A DNA stretch of 64,000 nt, taken from the NCBI GenBank assembly GCA_011390635.1, contig JAABSA010000009.1:1-64000 (forward strand). The letters run 5' to 3'. Positions 42,422 through 52,263 of the stretch are shown here, one piece after another. The first letter of the stretch is position 1; each line of letters begins with the position of its first letter. Below the pieces are notes generated by a model that was given only the letters and a program-made list of their open reading frames with translations, did not search any database and had not been told where the DNA came from. Source of the DNA: Desulfotignum sp. (GTDB lineage: Bacteria; Desulfobacterota; Desulfobacteria; Desulfobacterales; Desulfobacteraceae). The position numbers and the translations under genes were made by a program.

Positions 42422-44197
42422 ATGGCACTAGATCCAACCAAACACCAGGATTGGGAAATTGCACAAGACGCAGAAAAATCCATGCTCAAAATTTATGAGA
42501 TCGCTGAAAAACTGGGATTGACTGAAGAAGAACTGCTGCCCCAGGGTCACTACATCGGTAAAATCGATTTTAAAAAAGTCATGGAACGTCTGAAAGACAA
42601 ACCCAATGGAAAGTACATTGATGTCACCGCCATTTCTCCCACTCCCCTGGGAGAAGGAAAATCCACATCTTCCATGGGGCTTGTCCAGGGTCTGGGGAAA
42701 CTGGGCAAAAAGGTGTGTGCGGCCATACGTCAGCCCTCGGGCGGTCCCACCATGAACATCAAGGGATCGGCTGCCGGCGGCGGTCTGGCCCAGTGTATCC
42801 CCTTGACCCCGTTTTCTTTGGGATTCACCGGTGATATCAATGCCATCATGAATGCCCACAACCTGGCCATGGTGGCGCTTACCTCCCGGCTGCAGCATGA
42901 AAGAAACTACACCGATGAGCAGCTGGAAAGACTGTCCGGCATGAAACGCCTGGACATCGACCCCACCAACGTGGAAATGGGCTGGGTCATTGATTTCTGC
43001 TGCCAGGCCCTGCGCAACATCATCATCGGTATTGACGGAGTCAACGGCAAGGCGGATGGTTACATGATGAAATCCAAATTCGGTATTGCCGTATCATCCG
43101 AAGTCATGGCCATCCTTTCTTTGGCCAACGACCTGAAAGATATGCGTGAAAGAATGGGCAAAATCGTTGTGGCGTACACCAAAAAAGGCAAACCCGTGAC
43201 CACCGAGGATCTTCAAGTGGCCGGTGCCATGACCGCATGGATGGTGGATGCACTGAATCCGTCCTTAATGCAGACCCTGGAAGGCCAGCCGGTTATCGTG
43301 CATGCAGGACCTTTTGCCAACATCGCCATCGGCCAGAGTTCCATCATTGCTGACAAGGTCGGCCTGAAACTGGCGGATTACCATGTGACCGAGTCCGGTT
43401 TCGGTGCTGATATCGGGTTTGAAAAATTCTGGAACCTCAAATGCCGTTATTCAGGTCTCAAGCCTGACTGTGCAGTTGTTGTCGCCACCATCCGTGCCCT
43501 GAAATGTCATGGCGGAGCACCCGTGCCTGTGCCGGGAAAAGCCATGCCCGAAGAATATTCCACGGAAAATGTCGACTGGGTTGCCAAAGGTTGTGACAAC
43601 CTCATCCACCATATCCGAAACGTCAGAAAAGCCGGTATTTCTCCGGTGGTCTGCATTAACGCTTTCTACAGTGACACGGATGCGGAAATTGCCAAGGTCA
43701 GAGAGCTGTGTGAAGCAGAAGGTGCCAGGGTAGCCCTGTCCCGTCACTGGGAAAAAGGGGGTGACGGTGCCATTGAATTTGCCGAAGCGGTGATTGAGGC
43801 GTGTGAAGAAAAAACAGAGTTCAAATTCCTCTATGAACTGGACATGCCCATCAAACAGAGAATCGAACTGATTGCCAAAGAAGTGTATGGTGCTGACGGT
43901 GTTGATTATTCTGCGGAAGCGGAAAAATCCCTTGTCAGAATCCAGGCCGATCCTGAACTGGCCGGACTGGGCATGTGCATGGTGAAAACCCATCTGTCTT
44001 TGTCTGACAACCCTGCCCTCAAAGGGGTACCCAAGGGATGGCGCCTGACCATCCGCGAGGTTTTGACCTATGGCGGTGCAGGCTTTATCGTTCCTGTGGC
44101 AGGGGCCATCAGCCTGATGCCGGGTACCGGCTCCAACCCGGCATTCAAACGGGTGGATGTGGATGTGGAAACCGGTAAGGTGGAAGGTGTATTCTAA
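42422..44197 (+). CDS. fhs: Formate-tetrahydrofolate ligase
   Basis: A 591-residue enzyme that makes 10-formyltetrahydrofolate from formate, ATP and tetrahydrofolate, the first folate step of the Wood-Ljungdahl methyl branch. The P-loop region [14 protein letters not shown] and the folate-site stretch [19 protein letters not shown] are diagnostic. RBS AAAGGAG seven bases ahead of the ATG. It is divergent from acsD and upstream of folD. It could also serve formate release in the oxidative direction. Confidence 0.95.
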   Translation: MALDPTKHQDWEIAQDAEKSMLKIYEIAEKLGLTEEELLPQGHYIGKIDFKKVMERLKDKPNGKYIDVTAISPTPLGEGKSTSSMGLVQGLGKLGKKVCAAIRQPSGGPTMNIKGSAAGGGLAQCIPLTPFSLGFTGDINAIMNAHNLAMVALTSRLQHERNYTDEQLERLSGMKRLDIDPTNVEMGWVIDFCCQALRNIIIGIDGVNGKADGYMMKSKFGIAVSSEVMAILSLANDLKDMRERMGKIVVAYTKKGKPVTTEDLQVAGAMTAWMVDALNPSLMQTLEGQPVIVHAGPFANIAIGQSSIIADKVGLKLADYHVTESGFGADIGFEKFWNLKCRYSGLKPDCAVVVATIRALKCHGGAPVPVPGKAMPEEYSTENVDWVAKGCDNLIHHIRNVRKAGISPVVCINAFYSDTDAEIAKVRELCEAEGARVALSRHWEKGGDGAIEFAEAVIEACEEKTEFKFLYELDMPIKQRIELIAKEVYGADGVDYSAEAEKSLVRIQADPELAGLGMCMVKTHLSLSDNPALKGVPKGWRLTIREVLTYGGAGFIVPVAGAISLMPGTGSNPAFKRVDVDVETGKVEGVF

Positions 44198-44292
44198 CGC
44201 GGGAAACCCGCAATCCAAAAACCTCTCCTCCTCATCTTGTTTTTTTGACTGGAACGGAGGAGTAAGGAACGAATACCTGTAAATCGATTCCA

Positions 44293-44365
44293 TGTGTACA
44301 CACAGGTGAAACCCAATTCCGTAACCGGTGTCTGAACCGGAACTTCCGGCCAGTAACGGTTACGG
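44293..44365 (+). promoter_or_regulatory. Structured leader between fhs and folD
   Basis: A 10-bp palindrome TGTGTACACA (44293-44302) is followed by a long stem: CCGTAACCG (44319-44327) pairs with CGGTTACGG (44357-44365), and an inner CCGG/CCGG hairpin sits inside. A smaller hairpin (GCGGG/CCCGC, 44199-44211) follows the fhs stop. The 200-nt gap is unusual in this compact region. Confidence 0.5.
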
Positions 44366-44398
44366 ATCAACCCGTATGAAATTTCAGGAGGAAAAAAT

Positions 44399-45289
44399 AT
44401 GACAGCGCAAATTATCAGCGGCACTGAAATCAGAAAGACTATCCTTGCGGAAATCAAAGAGGAAGTCGATCAGATGAAACAAAAACACGGCAAGGTTCCC
44501 GGCCTTGTGACCATTCTTGTAGGCTCTTCGCCGGCTTCCATCAGCTATGTGACCTTGAAGGTCAAAACAGCCATCAGTCTGGGCTTCCATGAAATCCAGG
44601 ATGACCAGCCCGAAGATATTTCGGAAAAAGATCTGCTGGCATTGATTGACAAATACAACAATGATCCCGATATCCACGGCATTCTGGTGCAGCTGCCGCT
44701 GCCCAAGCACATTGATGACAAAAAAGTGCTCAATGCCATCAACCCGGACAAGGATGTGGATGCGTTTCACCCGGTGAACGTGGGAAGGTTGATGATCGGT
44801 GGTGATGAAGTTAAATTTCTTCCCTGCACCCCGGCCGGAATCCAGGAAATGATCATTCGATCCGGCACGGAAACCTCCGGTGCGGAAGTGGTGGTGGTGG
44901 GCCGCTCCAATATCGTTGGCAAGCCCATTGCCATGATGATGGCCCAGAAAGGTGTGGGTGCTAATGCAACCGTTACCATTGTGCACACCCGGACCAAAGA
45001 TCTGGCCTCCCACTGCAAACGGGCGGATATCCTCATTGTAGCGGCCGGTGTGCCGGATCTGGTGAAACCCGAATGGATCAAACCCGGTGCCACGGTGATT
45101 GATGTGGGTGTCAACCGGGTGGGTATGAATGAACAAACCGGAAAAGCCATCCTCAAAGGAGATGTGGATTTTGATGCGGCCAAGGAAATCGCCGGCAAGA
45201 TCACCCCGGTTCCCGGTGGTGTGGGCCCCATGACCATTGCCATGCTCATGAAAAATACCCTCAGGTCTGCCCAGCTGAGCCTGCAGTAA
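44399..45289 (+). CDS. folD: Methylenetetrahydrofolate dehydrogenase/cyclohydrolase
   Basis: A 296-residue bifunctional enzyme that converts 10-formyl- to 5,10-methylenetetrahydrofolate with NAD(P)H. Signatures: SPASISYVTLKVKTAISLGF (with the cyclohydrolase Tyr-Lys pair, YVTLKVK), GILVQLPLPKHID, VVVVGRSNIVGKP (Rossmann), and TPVPGGVGPMTIAMLM. RBS CAGGAGGAAAAAAT. It completes the fhs-folD pair; metF is not in the window. Confidence 0.95.
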   Translation: MTAQIISGTEIRKTILAEIKEEVDQMKQKHGKVPGLVTILVGSSPASISYVTLKVKTAISLGFHEIQDDQPEDISEKDLLALIDKYNNDPDIHGILVQLPLPKHIDDKKVLNAINPDKDVDAFHPVNVGRLMIGGDEVKFLPCTPAGIQEMIIRSGTETSGAEVVVVGRSNIVGKPIAMMMAQKGVGANATVTIVHTRTKDLASHCKRADILIVAAGVPDLVKPEWIKPGATVIDVGVNRVGMNEQTGKAILKGDVDFDAAKEIAGKITPVPGGVGPMTIAMLMKNTLRSAQLSLQ

Positions 45290-45322
45290 GCCTGAATCCA
45301 TATATGCGACTGGTATATCCTG

Positions 45323-45364
45323 CTGCCGGGGATGGATGGTTTCCTCCCCGGCAGTTTGCGTTTT
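45323..45364 (+). terminator. Terminator after folD
   Basis: CTGCCGGGGA (45323-45332) and TCCCCGGCAG (45345-45354) pair perfectly around 12 nt and are followed by TTTGCGTTTT. It ends the fhs-folD unit. Confidence 0.75.
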
Positions 45365-45434
45365 CCCGGGCAAGCATACCGTATCAGTATAAGGAGGTGC
45401 GGTCTACAAGGCTGCGCTTTTGTACAGGAAAAAA

Positions 45435-45692
45435 ATGATCATAAAAACAGATAGCGGCAATACCATTGACACAGCGGACATGAGCCCGGAAGAGCGGCAT
45501 GTGCTCCAGAAATTATTTGCCTGGAACACCCTGGTGGAATCCGTGGACCAGTTCCGGCAAAAAAAAGACCAGGCCCTGGCAGCCGGATGGAACAATTCCG
45601 GGCCGATCCGGGAAACCCGGGTCCTGACCCGGGTGATCCGGCAAATGGAAAACCAGGTCCGGCTCCGATTGAAAACCCGGAAACCAGAATGA
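45435..45692 (+). CDS. Small protein of unknown function
   Basis: An 85-residue, soluble, mostly helical, basic protein (MIIKTDSGNTIDTADMSPEE, ending RLRLKTRKPE). It has no cysteines, signal or known motif. AGGAAAAAA before the ATG at 45435 is a fair RBS; a TTG at 45420 would add five residues. It lies between the folD terminator and the end of hrpA, so it has its own transcript. Codon use resembles its neighbours. Confidence 0.5.
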   Translation: MIIKTDSGNTIDTADMSPEERHVLQKLFAWNTLVESVDQFRQKKDQALAAGWNNSGPIRETRVLTRVIRQMENQVRLRLKTRKPE

Positions 45693-45785
45693 CTGTCTTC
45701 ATGGGCCTGGTTCAGGAGAAAATGTGACTCACCTGTCCAAAACAGATTGTCTGTTCAAAGGGGTTTGCCTGCCGGCGGCTGTGGC

Positions 45786-48700
45786 TCAGAGCATGGTGGA
45801 CAGGGCCATCAATTCTTTGTCCAAAATTTTGGCTGACACCTTGACAGCGGTTTTCAGTTCCTGGGCAAAGATGGAAATTTTGTATTCTTCCAACAGCCAG
45901 AAAAAATCCTCCACCTTTTGTGCTTTTTCAGGAGTTGTTTTCTCAGACAACGCAGAAAGCTGACGTGACAGGTGGTGCTGATACCGTTTGAGCAGCTGTG
46001 CCTTGTCCGTTTCTTTGACCGGGTTGTCCGCCCCCCGCTGGGCCCGTATTCTGATACAGGCCACATACCGTGACAGGTGCCTGATTCTTTCCAGATTGTA
46101 CAAGGACAAAAAATGGGGGGGCACCAGGTTTTTCAATTCTTCAAACAGAAGGGTGAGAATCTTGCTTGCCAGGGGTTTGTTCTGGTATCTTAATGACAAA
46201 GACTGGATTAGAGAAAAACAGTCTGTATACGCCTGTCCTACTGCCTGAATGTCTTTTAAAATCTCTTGGGTTTTGTGATAAAGTGCGGGCCTGATTGTCT
46301 GGATATGGGCTTCAAATGCAGCCTTGGTCCGGATGTTTTTTTCAAACAGTTCCCTGATGATACAGGTGTAGACCGCCTGCTGGAAAGGGCCCTGGCCATT
46401 GAAATAGGGGGCGGTCTGTTTGAGGCCTGCCATGGTGCGGATATCTTTTTTGATTGTCGTAAAATCCCTTGGAAACTGTATTTCATAGAGTCGTCGAACG
46501 CCCTGTACATGGGCAGTATCAGCAGCGTTCCGGCACGTGAACAACCGCAGGCTTACGCTACTGCCTTCAATGGTCAGTCCCGGATACACTTTTCCGGTGA
46601 ACCCGTCCGGTTCCGGGAGTACAATTTCTTTTGAAAGGTCCGGGAAAGACCATTCTTTGATAACCGTGTGTTCATGGGCTTTGCAGGCCCGGTCAAAGGC
46701 GGTTGTATCGGTTTTGGGCCGGGTGGCGGGAAACTGGCGCAGAATTGCCGGATCACGCAGAGAGGTGATTTCTTTGTCCTGGTGGTCCCTGATGGAGATG
46801 CGCATTTTCAAATGGGCAGGCAGGTTTTCATCAGACCACACAGTGGCCGGGATGGTAAACCCATAGTGTCGCTGGATAAAGATAGACAACTGGGAAAATA
46901 ATGGGGAATCATCTGATGACAGATTTTTGGCGATGCGGGCCGCTTTTTCCTGGACCGGCACCAGCCGGACACGGTATTTTTTGGGCAGGCCTTTGATGAG
47001 GGCGGCGATTTTTTCTTCAAACAGCCCGGGCACCAGTTTTTCCAGGGCGGTTTCCCGTAGCCGGCCGGCCGTGTCAGCCGGTACCTTCACAGTGACCCCG
47101 TCAGTTTCATCTCCGGGATTGAATTGATACGAAAGCGCAAAATTGCCCTGTTGGGTATTCAAGACATCCGGAAACAGAGCCAGTTGGGATTCATCCACCA
47201 TGTTTTTTTCCAGATCCTGTCTGGTCATGCGCAAAAAATGATCATCTTTCTGATCTTTCAGGAATCTGGCAAAGGTTTTGATATTATAAAAAGGCTTTGG
47301 CAGCCGGGCGCGGTAGAATTGGAAAATATCCTCCCGGGTTACCAGGATATCGCGCTTGCGGGTTTTATGTTCCAGCTCTTCCAATTGCTGGATCAGGTTC
47401 TGGTTGTGGTCCATAAAGGCGAATTTCTGGTGGATTTCTCCTTCCACCAGGGCCTTGCGTATGAAAATATCACCGGCTTCCACAGGATTGATCTTTCCAT
47501 AGGCCACAGCCCTGCCGGCGACAATGATCAGGCCGAACAAAGATACTTGCTCTGTGGCCATCACCCGGCCCTGTTTTTTCTCCCAGTGGGGCTCAAACCA
47601 GGTGCGGGTGCAAAGCTCTTTGCCGATCTCTTCCAGCCATTCAGGATCGATATTGGCTACCCCTCTGGCAAAGAGCTGGCTGGTTTTGACAAATTCTGAT
47701 GCCACAATCCAGGGTCCGGCCTTGTCAAACAAACCCGAGCCGGGAAAGATCATCATCTGCTGGCCTTTGGCGGCTGTATAGATGTTTTTTTCTTTTTTAT
47801 GGGCGATATGGGACAGGTATCCTGCCAGCAGTGATTTGTGCAGGGCTATATATAAAGGTCCTCCGATGTCGTGTTCTTTGGACTTGAGCTTGCCACTGCC
47901 CGGCAAGTGGGCAAACGGGGTGAAATTGGAAAAACCGTGTTCCTTAAGCTGGCGCTGGATCTGGTTGTGAATGTCCAGCCATTCTCTGATGCGTTTGAAT
48001 GACAAAAAGCTGTCGGTGCAGAATTGCCGCAGTTTTGTCCGGGAACTGGATTTTTTTTCTGCTTCCCTGTAGGCGTTCCATATATTCAACAACGTTACAA
48101 AATCCGAAGTGGGATCCTTGAATTTGGCATGCTGCTGGTCTGCGGCCGCCGCTTTTTCCGCGGGCCGCTGACGGACATCGGCAATGGCAAGGGCTGCTGC
48201 AATGACAAGGGCTTCGGCCAGGCAGTTGTGATGTTGGGCTTCAATGAGGATCCGGGACAACTTGGGGTCCACCGGGAGGCCTGCCATGATCCTGCCCACC
48301 CGGGTCAGTTCATAGGAGCGTTTTTTTTCTTTTTCTGATTTTTTTTCCTGGATGGCCCCCAGTTCCACCAGGGTATCAAACCCGTCTTTAATGCTTTTGG
48401 CAGCAGGAGGATCAATAAAAGGAAAACGTTGTACATCTCCCAGGTTCAAGGAGATCATGCGCAGAATCACTTCCGCCAGGTTGCTTCGCAAAATTTCAGG
48501 GGCAGTAAAAAACGGACGGCCGTTGAAATCATCTTCATCATACAGCCGAATGCACACCCCGTTTTCCACCCGTCCGCACCGGCCTAAACGCTGGTTGGCA
48601 GAACTCTGGGAGATAGCCTGTACCGGCAAAGAGGTGGTGCGGGTTCTGGGGGAATAACTGGGAATTCGTGCCAGCCCTGTGTCGATCACATATTTGATGC

Positions 48701-49667
48701 CGGGAATGGTCAAAGAGGTTTCCGCCACATTGGTGGATATGATGATTTTGCGGCCAGGGGTTCGGGAAAATACGCTGGCCTGCTCTTTACCGGACAGTCT
48801 GGCAAAAAGCGGCAATACCGTAACCCCGGGATACTGTCTGCCCCGGATCAGCTCCATGGTCTCACCGATGTCCTGTTCCGTGGGCATGAAGATCAGCATA
48901 TCTCCTGATCTTGTCCTGGACAAAAGAGAAAGGGCCGCATCAGCAGCTGCCTCCACATATCCCTGGTCTTCCGGGCTCTGCTTTTCTCCGGTTTCCGCCA
49001 GGATAGGCTGATATATGGTTTCCACCGGAAACATCCGGCCGGATACTTCAATGATGGGTGCCTGGTCAAAGGCATTGGAAAATTTTTTGGTATCAATGGT
49101 GGCTGAGGTGATGATAAGTTTGAGATTTTTGCGTTTTTGAACCAAACGGCGCAGTATTCCCAGGGTAAAATCAATGTTCAGGCTTCTTTCATGGGCCTCA
49201 TCCACGATAATGGTGTCATACCGTTTCAAATACCGGTCCTGCTGGGTTTCCGCCAGCAGAATACCATCGGTCATCAGTTTGATGCATGCACCGGCCGGGG
49301 CTTTGTCATCAAACCGGATCTTGTATCCCACAGACTGCCCCAAAGGCTCTCCCAGTTCAAAGGCAATGCGTTTGGCAACATTCACAGCAGCTATGCGCCG
49401 GGGCTGGGTGCAACCGATCATTCCCTGAATGCCGCAACCGGCTGCCAGGCAGCATTTGGGAATCTGGGTGGTCTTGCCGGACCCGGTTTCTCCGGAAATG
49501 ATCACCACCTGGTTGTTTTTTATGGCATGGATAATTTCCTCTTTTTTCCCTGTGATGGGCAGATCCGGCATAAAGTGCAGGTGCGACGGCCGGTGTAACC
49601 GGGTCTGCACCTGTTTTTTTTTTAGTGGCACATTTTTTGGTTTTTTGCCGGGTTTTTCTTTTTGCAT
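45786..49667 (-). CDS. hrpA: ATP-dependent RNA helicase HrpA
   Basis: A 1293-residue DEAH-box helicase. Motif I is GETGSGKTT (near residue 60), motif II DEAH in IIVDEAHERSLNIDF, motif III SATI, motif VI QRLGRCGR. The helicase-associated domains follow, and a long C-terminal part fits the DUF3418 region of HrpA. Length agrees with Escherichia coli HrpA (1300). It acts in mRNA processing and in rescue of stalled ribosomes. It stands alone, preceded by a 310-bp gap. Confidence 0.92.
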   Translation of the reverse strand: MQKEKPGKKPKNVPLKKKQVQTRLHRPSHLHFMPDLPITGKKEEIIHAIKNNQVVIISGETGSGKTTQIPKCCLAAGCGIQGMIGCTQPRRIAAVNVAKRIAFELGEPLGQSVGYKIRFDDKAPAGACIKLMTDGILLAETQQDRYLKRYDTIIVDEAHERSLNIDFTLGILRRLVQKRKNLKLIITSATIDTKKFSNAFDQAPIIEVSGRMFPVETIYQPILAETGEKQSPEDQGYVEAAADAALSLLSRTRSGDMLIFMPTEQDIGETMELIRGRQYPGVTVLPLFARLSGKEQASVFSRTPGRKIIISTNVAETSLTIPGIKYVIDTGLARIPSYSPRTRTTSLPVQAISQSSANQRLGRCGRVENGVCIRLYDEDDFNGRPFFTAPEILRSNLAEVILRMISLNLGDVQRFPFIDPPAAKSIKDGFDTLVELGAIQEKKSEKEKKRSYELTRVGRIMAGLPVDPKLSRILIEAQHHNCLAEALVIAAALAIADVRQRPAEKAAAADQQHAKFKDPTSDFVTLLNIWNAYREAEKKSSSRTKLRQFCTDSFLSFKRIREWLDIHNQIQRQLKEHGFSNFTPFAHLPGSGKLKSKEHDIGGPLYIALHKSLLAGYLSHIAHKKEKNIYTAAKGQQMMIFPGSGLFDKAGPWIVASEFVKTSQLFARGVANIDPEWLEEIGKELCTRTWFEPHWEKKQGRVMATEQVSLFGLIIVAGRAVAYGKINPVEAGDIFIRKALVEGEIHQKFAFMDHNQNLIQQLEELEHKTRKRDILVTREDIFQFYRARLPKPFYNIKTFARFLKDQKDDHFLRMTRQDLEKNMVDESQLALFPDVLNTQQGNFALSYQFNPGDETDGVTVKVPADTAGRLRETALEKLVPGLFEEKIAALIKGLPKKYRVRLVPVQEKAARIAKNLSSDDSPLFSQLSIFIQRHYGFTIPATVWSDENLPAHLKMRISIRDHQDKEITSLRDPAILRQFPATRPKTDTTAFDRACKAHEHTVIKEWSFPDLSKEIVLPEPDGFTGKVYPGLTIEGSSVSLRLFTCRNAADTAHVQGVRRLYEIQFPRDFTTIKKDIRTMAGLKQTAPYFNGQGPFQQAVYTCIIRELFEKNIRTKAAFEAHIQTIRPALYHKTQEILKDIQAVGQAYTDCFSLIQSLSLRYQNKPLASKILTLLFEELKNLVPPHFLSLYNLERIRHLSRYVACIRIRAQRGADNPVKETDKAQLLKRYQHHLSRQLSALSEKTTPEKAQKVEDFFWLLEEYKISIFAQELKTAVKVSAKILDKELMALSTML

Positions 49668-50010
49668 AGCTTCGGGAATAAGGCCTTGGTGTTATGTATC
49701 ATAATATCTGTGTAATACTAGCACAGAGACAGAAAATGTCAAATTCTTAACCTGTAGATGGATATTTGCCATGAGAGCATCAGTTTTGGCATCGTTCCAT
49801 CAGAGTCCTGGTTACAGGTCCGCCGGGATCATGATAGAATGCAATCCATTATGGCAAAAATTCAGGGCTGAGGGCAATTTTTCTTGACATGGTTTCCAGA
49901 ATAAGAGAAAAAGGAAGGTGCTATAAAATAAGGGTATTAATAAACAGGGGATAGCATAAGACCAAATCGCTTTAACCATGAATCCACAAGACAGGGGGGA
50001 AATGAATAGT
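49668..50010. other. Divergent region between hrpA and the selenoprotein gene
   Basis: No gene is supported. A TTGACA occurs at about 49884, roughly 125 bp before the selenoprotein start, without a convincing -10 box at the usual distance. A strong RBS (GGGGGG at 49994-49999) precedes 50011. Confidence 0.45.
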
Positions 50011-51330
50011 ATGACAGAGAATGCGATTAAGATCGGGGGCGCCAGAAAAAGCGTCTTTAAAGATAAGGTAATGAAGCTTCTGCCCGAGGGCGGAAATCTG
50101 AATGCCTGCCTCACATGCGGTGCATGTGCATCAGGCTGTCCTGCCACAGGGCTTGAGGGAATGGATCCCAGAAAATTCCTTCGTATGGCAGCCCTGGGCA
50201 TGGACGAAGAAATTTTAACCAGCAACTGGGTATGGATGTGCTCCATGTGCACCCGGTGCATGTATGTCTGCCCCATGCAGATCAACATTCCCCAGCTGGT
50301 GTTCAATGCCAGGGCCACCTGGAAAAAAGAGGACAAACCCAAAGGTATCATTGGTTCCTGTGACATGGCCTTGAAAAATGACACCTGTTCCGCAATGGGT
50401 GCCAATGAAGAAGATTTTCAGTTTGTTGTGGAGGATGTGCTGGAAGAATACCGGGAAGCCCAGCCGGAATTTGCTGACATGACAGCAGATGTCAACCGGG
50501 AAGGGGCCTATTACTTTTTGAACCAGAACTCCAGGGAACCGGTTACCGAGCCCGATGAAATGGTCCCCTTATGGAAAATCATGCACCTGGCCGGGGCGGA
50601 CTGGACCTACGGCACCAAGGGATGGGCTGCGGAAAACTATTGCCTGTTCTCAGCGGATAACGAAAACTGGGAGAAAATTGTCAGAACCAAGGTGAAGGCG
50701 GTGGAGGATCTGGACTGCAAGGTCTGGCTCAACACCGAGTGAGGGCACGAACTCTTCGCAGTCCTGGCAGGACTGAAAAAATTCAATATCCCTTACAATT
50801 TTGAAATCAAATCCATTATTCAATTATATGCCCAGTGGATCAAAGAAGGCAAACTCAAACCCTCTTCAGACTGGAACAAGGAACGCCAGATCAAATTTAC
50901 GGTCCAGGATCCCTGCCAGCTGGTGAGAAAGACTCTGGGGGACCCGGTGGCAGAAGATCTGCGGTATGTGGTCAGGGCGGTTGTGGGGGAAGAAAATTTC
51001 ATTGACATGACACCCAACCGGTCCAACAACTTCTGCTGCGGCGGCGGCGGTGGATATCTGCAATCGGGGTTTCAGGAGCAGCGCCGGGCCTACGGCCAGA
51101 CCAAGGCCAACCAGATTCTGGCCACCAAGGCAAGCTACTGCATCACCCCGTGCCACAACTGCCATGCCCAGGTCCATGACATGTCCGAAGTCAATGACCA
51201 TGCCTGGGAAACCGTTCATCTGTGGACCCTGCTGTGCCTGTCCCTTGGCGTTCTGGGCCCCAACGAACGGGAATATCTGGGGGATGACCTCAAGGAAGTG
51301 GATGTGTTTCACCCGGAATCCGCCATGTAA
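50011..51330 (+). CDS. Hdr-like iron-sulfur oxidoreductase, selenoprotein (UGA = Sec at residue 244)
   Basis: A 439-residue protein read through an in-frame TGA at 50740-50742. Residues about 33-90: two ferredoxin-type motifs (CLTCGACASGCP and CSMCTRCMYVCP). Residues about 235-420: an HdrB/GlpC-type CCG domain, with NNFCCGGGGG and CITPCHNC. The TGA falls in LNTE-U-GHELFA, where relatives have Cys (ECGH). A stop is unlikely because the same frame continues for 195 codons with full homology. A stem-loop downstream of the TGA (50759-50775) fits a bacterial SECIS. Likely role: electron transfer or thiol/disulfide chemistry linked to sulfate-reducer energy metabolism. Start 50011 is chosen for RBS spacing; 49978 and 50002 are alternatives. 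Confidence 0.85.
50759..50775 (+). promoter_or_regulatory. bSECIS-like hairpin
   Basis: CAGTCCT (50759-50765) pairs with AGGACTG (50769-50775) around GGC. The loop guanines lie 24-25 nt after the UGA, within the range reported for bacterial SECIS elements, which need a short stem and a G in the apical loop to bind SelB. Confidence 0.75.
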
Positions 51331-51422
51331 TATCAGATTGGGGTCAGGTATGGCTTATGGGAGTGAAAAACAATTAAGCCAGGCCTGACCACACTGACGT
51401 GGATTGCCGGTCATACCTATAC

Positions 51423-51460
51423 ACCCGGCAGGGCAATAAAAAGTCCCTGCCGGGTTTTTT
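51423..51460 (+). terminator. Terminator after the selenoprotein gene
   Basis: ACCCGGCAGGG (51423-51433) and CCCTGCCGGGT (51445-51455) pair perfectly and run into TTTTTT. A textbook intrinsic terminator. Confidence 0.9.
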
Positions 51461-51504
51461 ATCTGTTTGCCTCAGCTCTGTAACTGTGATATGAAAATTG
51501 GATT

Positions 51505-52263
51505 ATGACGCAGATTATCAGCATAGCCAACCAAAAGGGCGGTGTCGGCAAGACCACCACAGCCGTCAATCTGTCCGCTGCCCTGGCCATGCTGGGGAAA
51601 AAAATATTGCTGGTGGATTGTGATTCCCAAGCCAATGCCACCACCGGCCTGGGAATTGAAAAGCCTGCCCTGGAAGCCTCCCTCTACCACGGGCTCATAG
51701 GTGAAGCAGACATCGCAGATCTTATGGTCTCCACCATGCTGCCCAAATTGACCATTGTGCCGTCCAGTGTGGATCTCATCGGATTTGAGATCGAAATGGT
51801 GTCTGCGCCCCGGCGGGAAGCCAGATTGAAACAGCTTCTGGTGCCGGTAGCGGACCAATTTGATTTTATTTTTATTGATTGCCCTCCGGCATTGAGTTTA
51901 TTAACACTCAACGCATTTGTGGCATCCCATTCCGTGCTGATCCCCCTCCAGAGCGAATTTTTTGCACTGGAAGGGCTTGGACAGCTGCTGGATACCATCA
52001 AGCGGGTCAAGTCATCGTTCAATTCCAAACTCAAGATCAACGGCATCCTTTTAACCATGTTCGACCGGCGCACCAACCTGGCCCAGAACGTGGTGGAGGA
52101 TGCCAGACAATACTTCAAAGACCTGGTGTTCAAAACCAAAATACCGCGGAATGTAAAACTGGGGGAAGCCCCCAGTTATGGTCTGCCGGTTGTGTTATAT
52201 GATAAGCAGTCACAGGGATCTAAAAGTTATATGGCGTTTGCCAGGGAGCTGCTGAAGCGATGA
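51505..52263 (+). CDS. parA: Chromosome-partitioning ATPase ParA/Soj
   Basis: A 252-residue Walker ATPase. KGGVGKTTTAVNL is the deviant P-loop; VDCDSQANATTGLG and FIFIDCPPALSLLTLNAF are the ParA motifs. Short, without an N-terminal helix-turn-helix, it is of the chromosomal Soj type. It moves ParB-parS complexes to segregate origins. It overlaps parB by four bases (ATGA). No parS-like site was found in the window. Confidence 0.92.
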   Translation: MTQIISIANQKGGVGKTTTAVNLSAALAMLGKKILLVDCDSQANATTGLGIEKPALEASLYHGLIGEADIADLMVSTMLPKLTIVPSSVDLIGFEIEMVSAPRREARLKQLLVPVADQFDFIFIDCPPALSLLTLNAFVASHSVLIPLQSEFFALEGLGQLLDTIKRVKSSFNSKLKINGILLTMFDRRTNLAQNVVEDARQYFKDLVFKTKIPRNVKLGEAPSYGLPVVLYDKQSQGSKSYMAFARELLKR

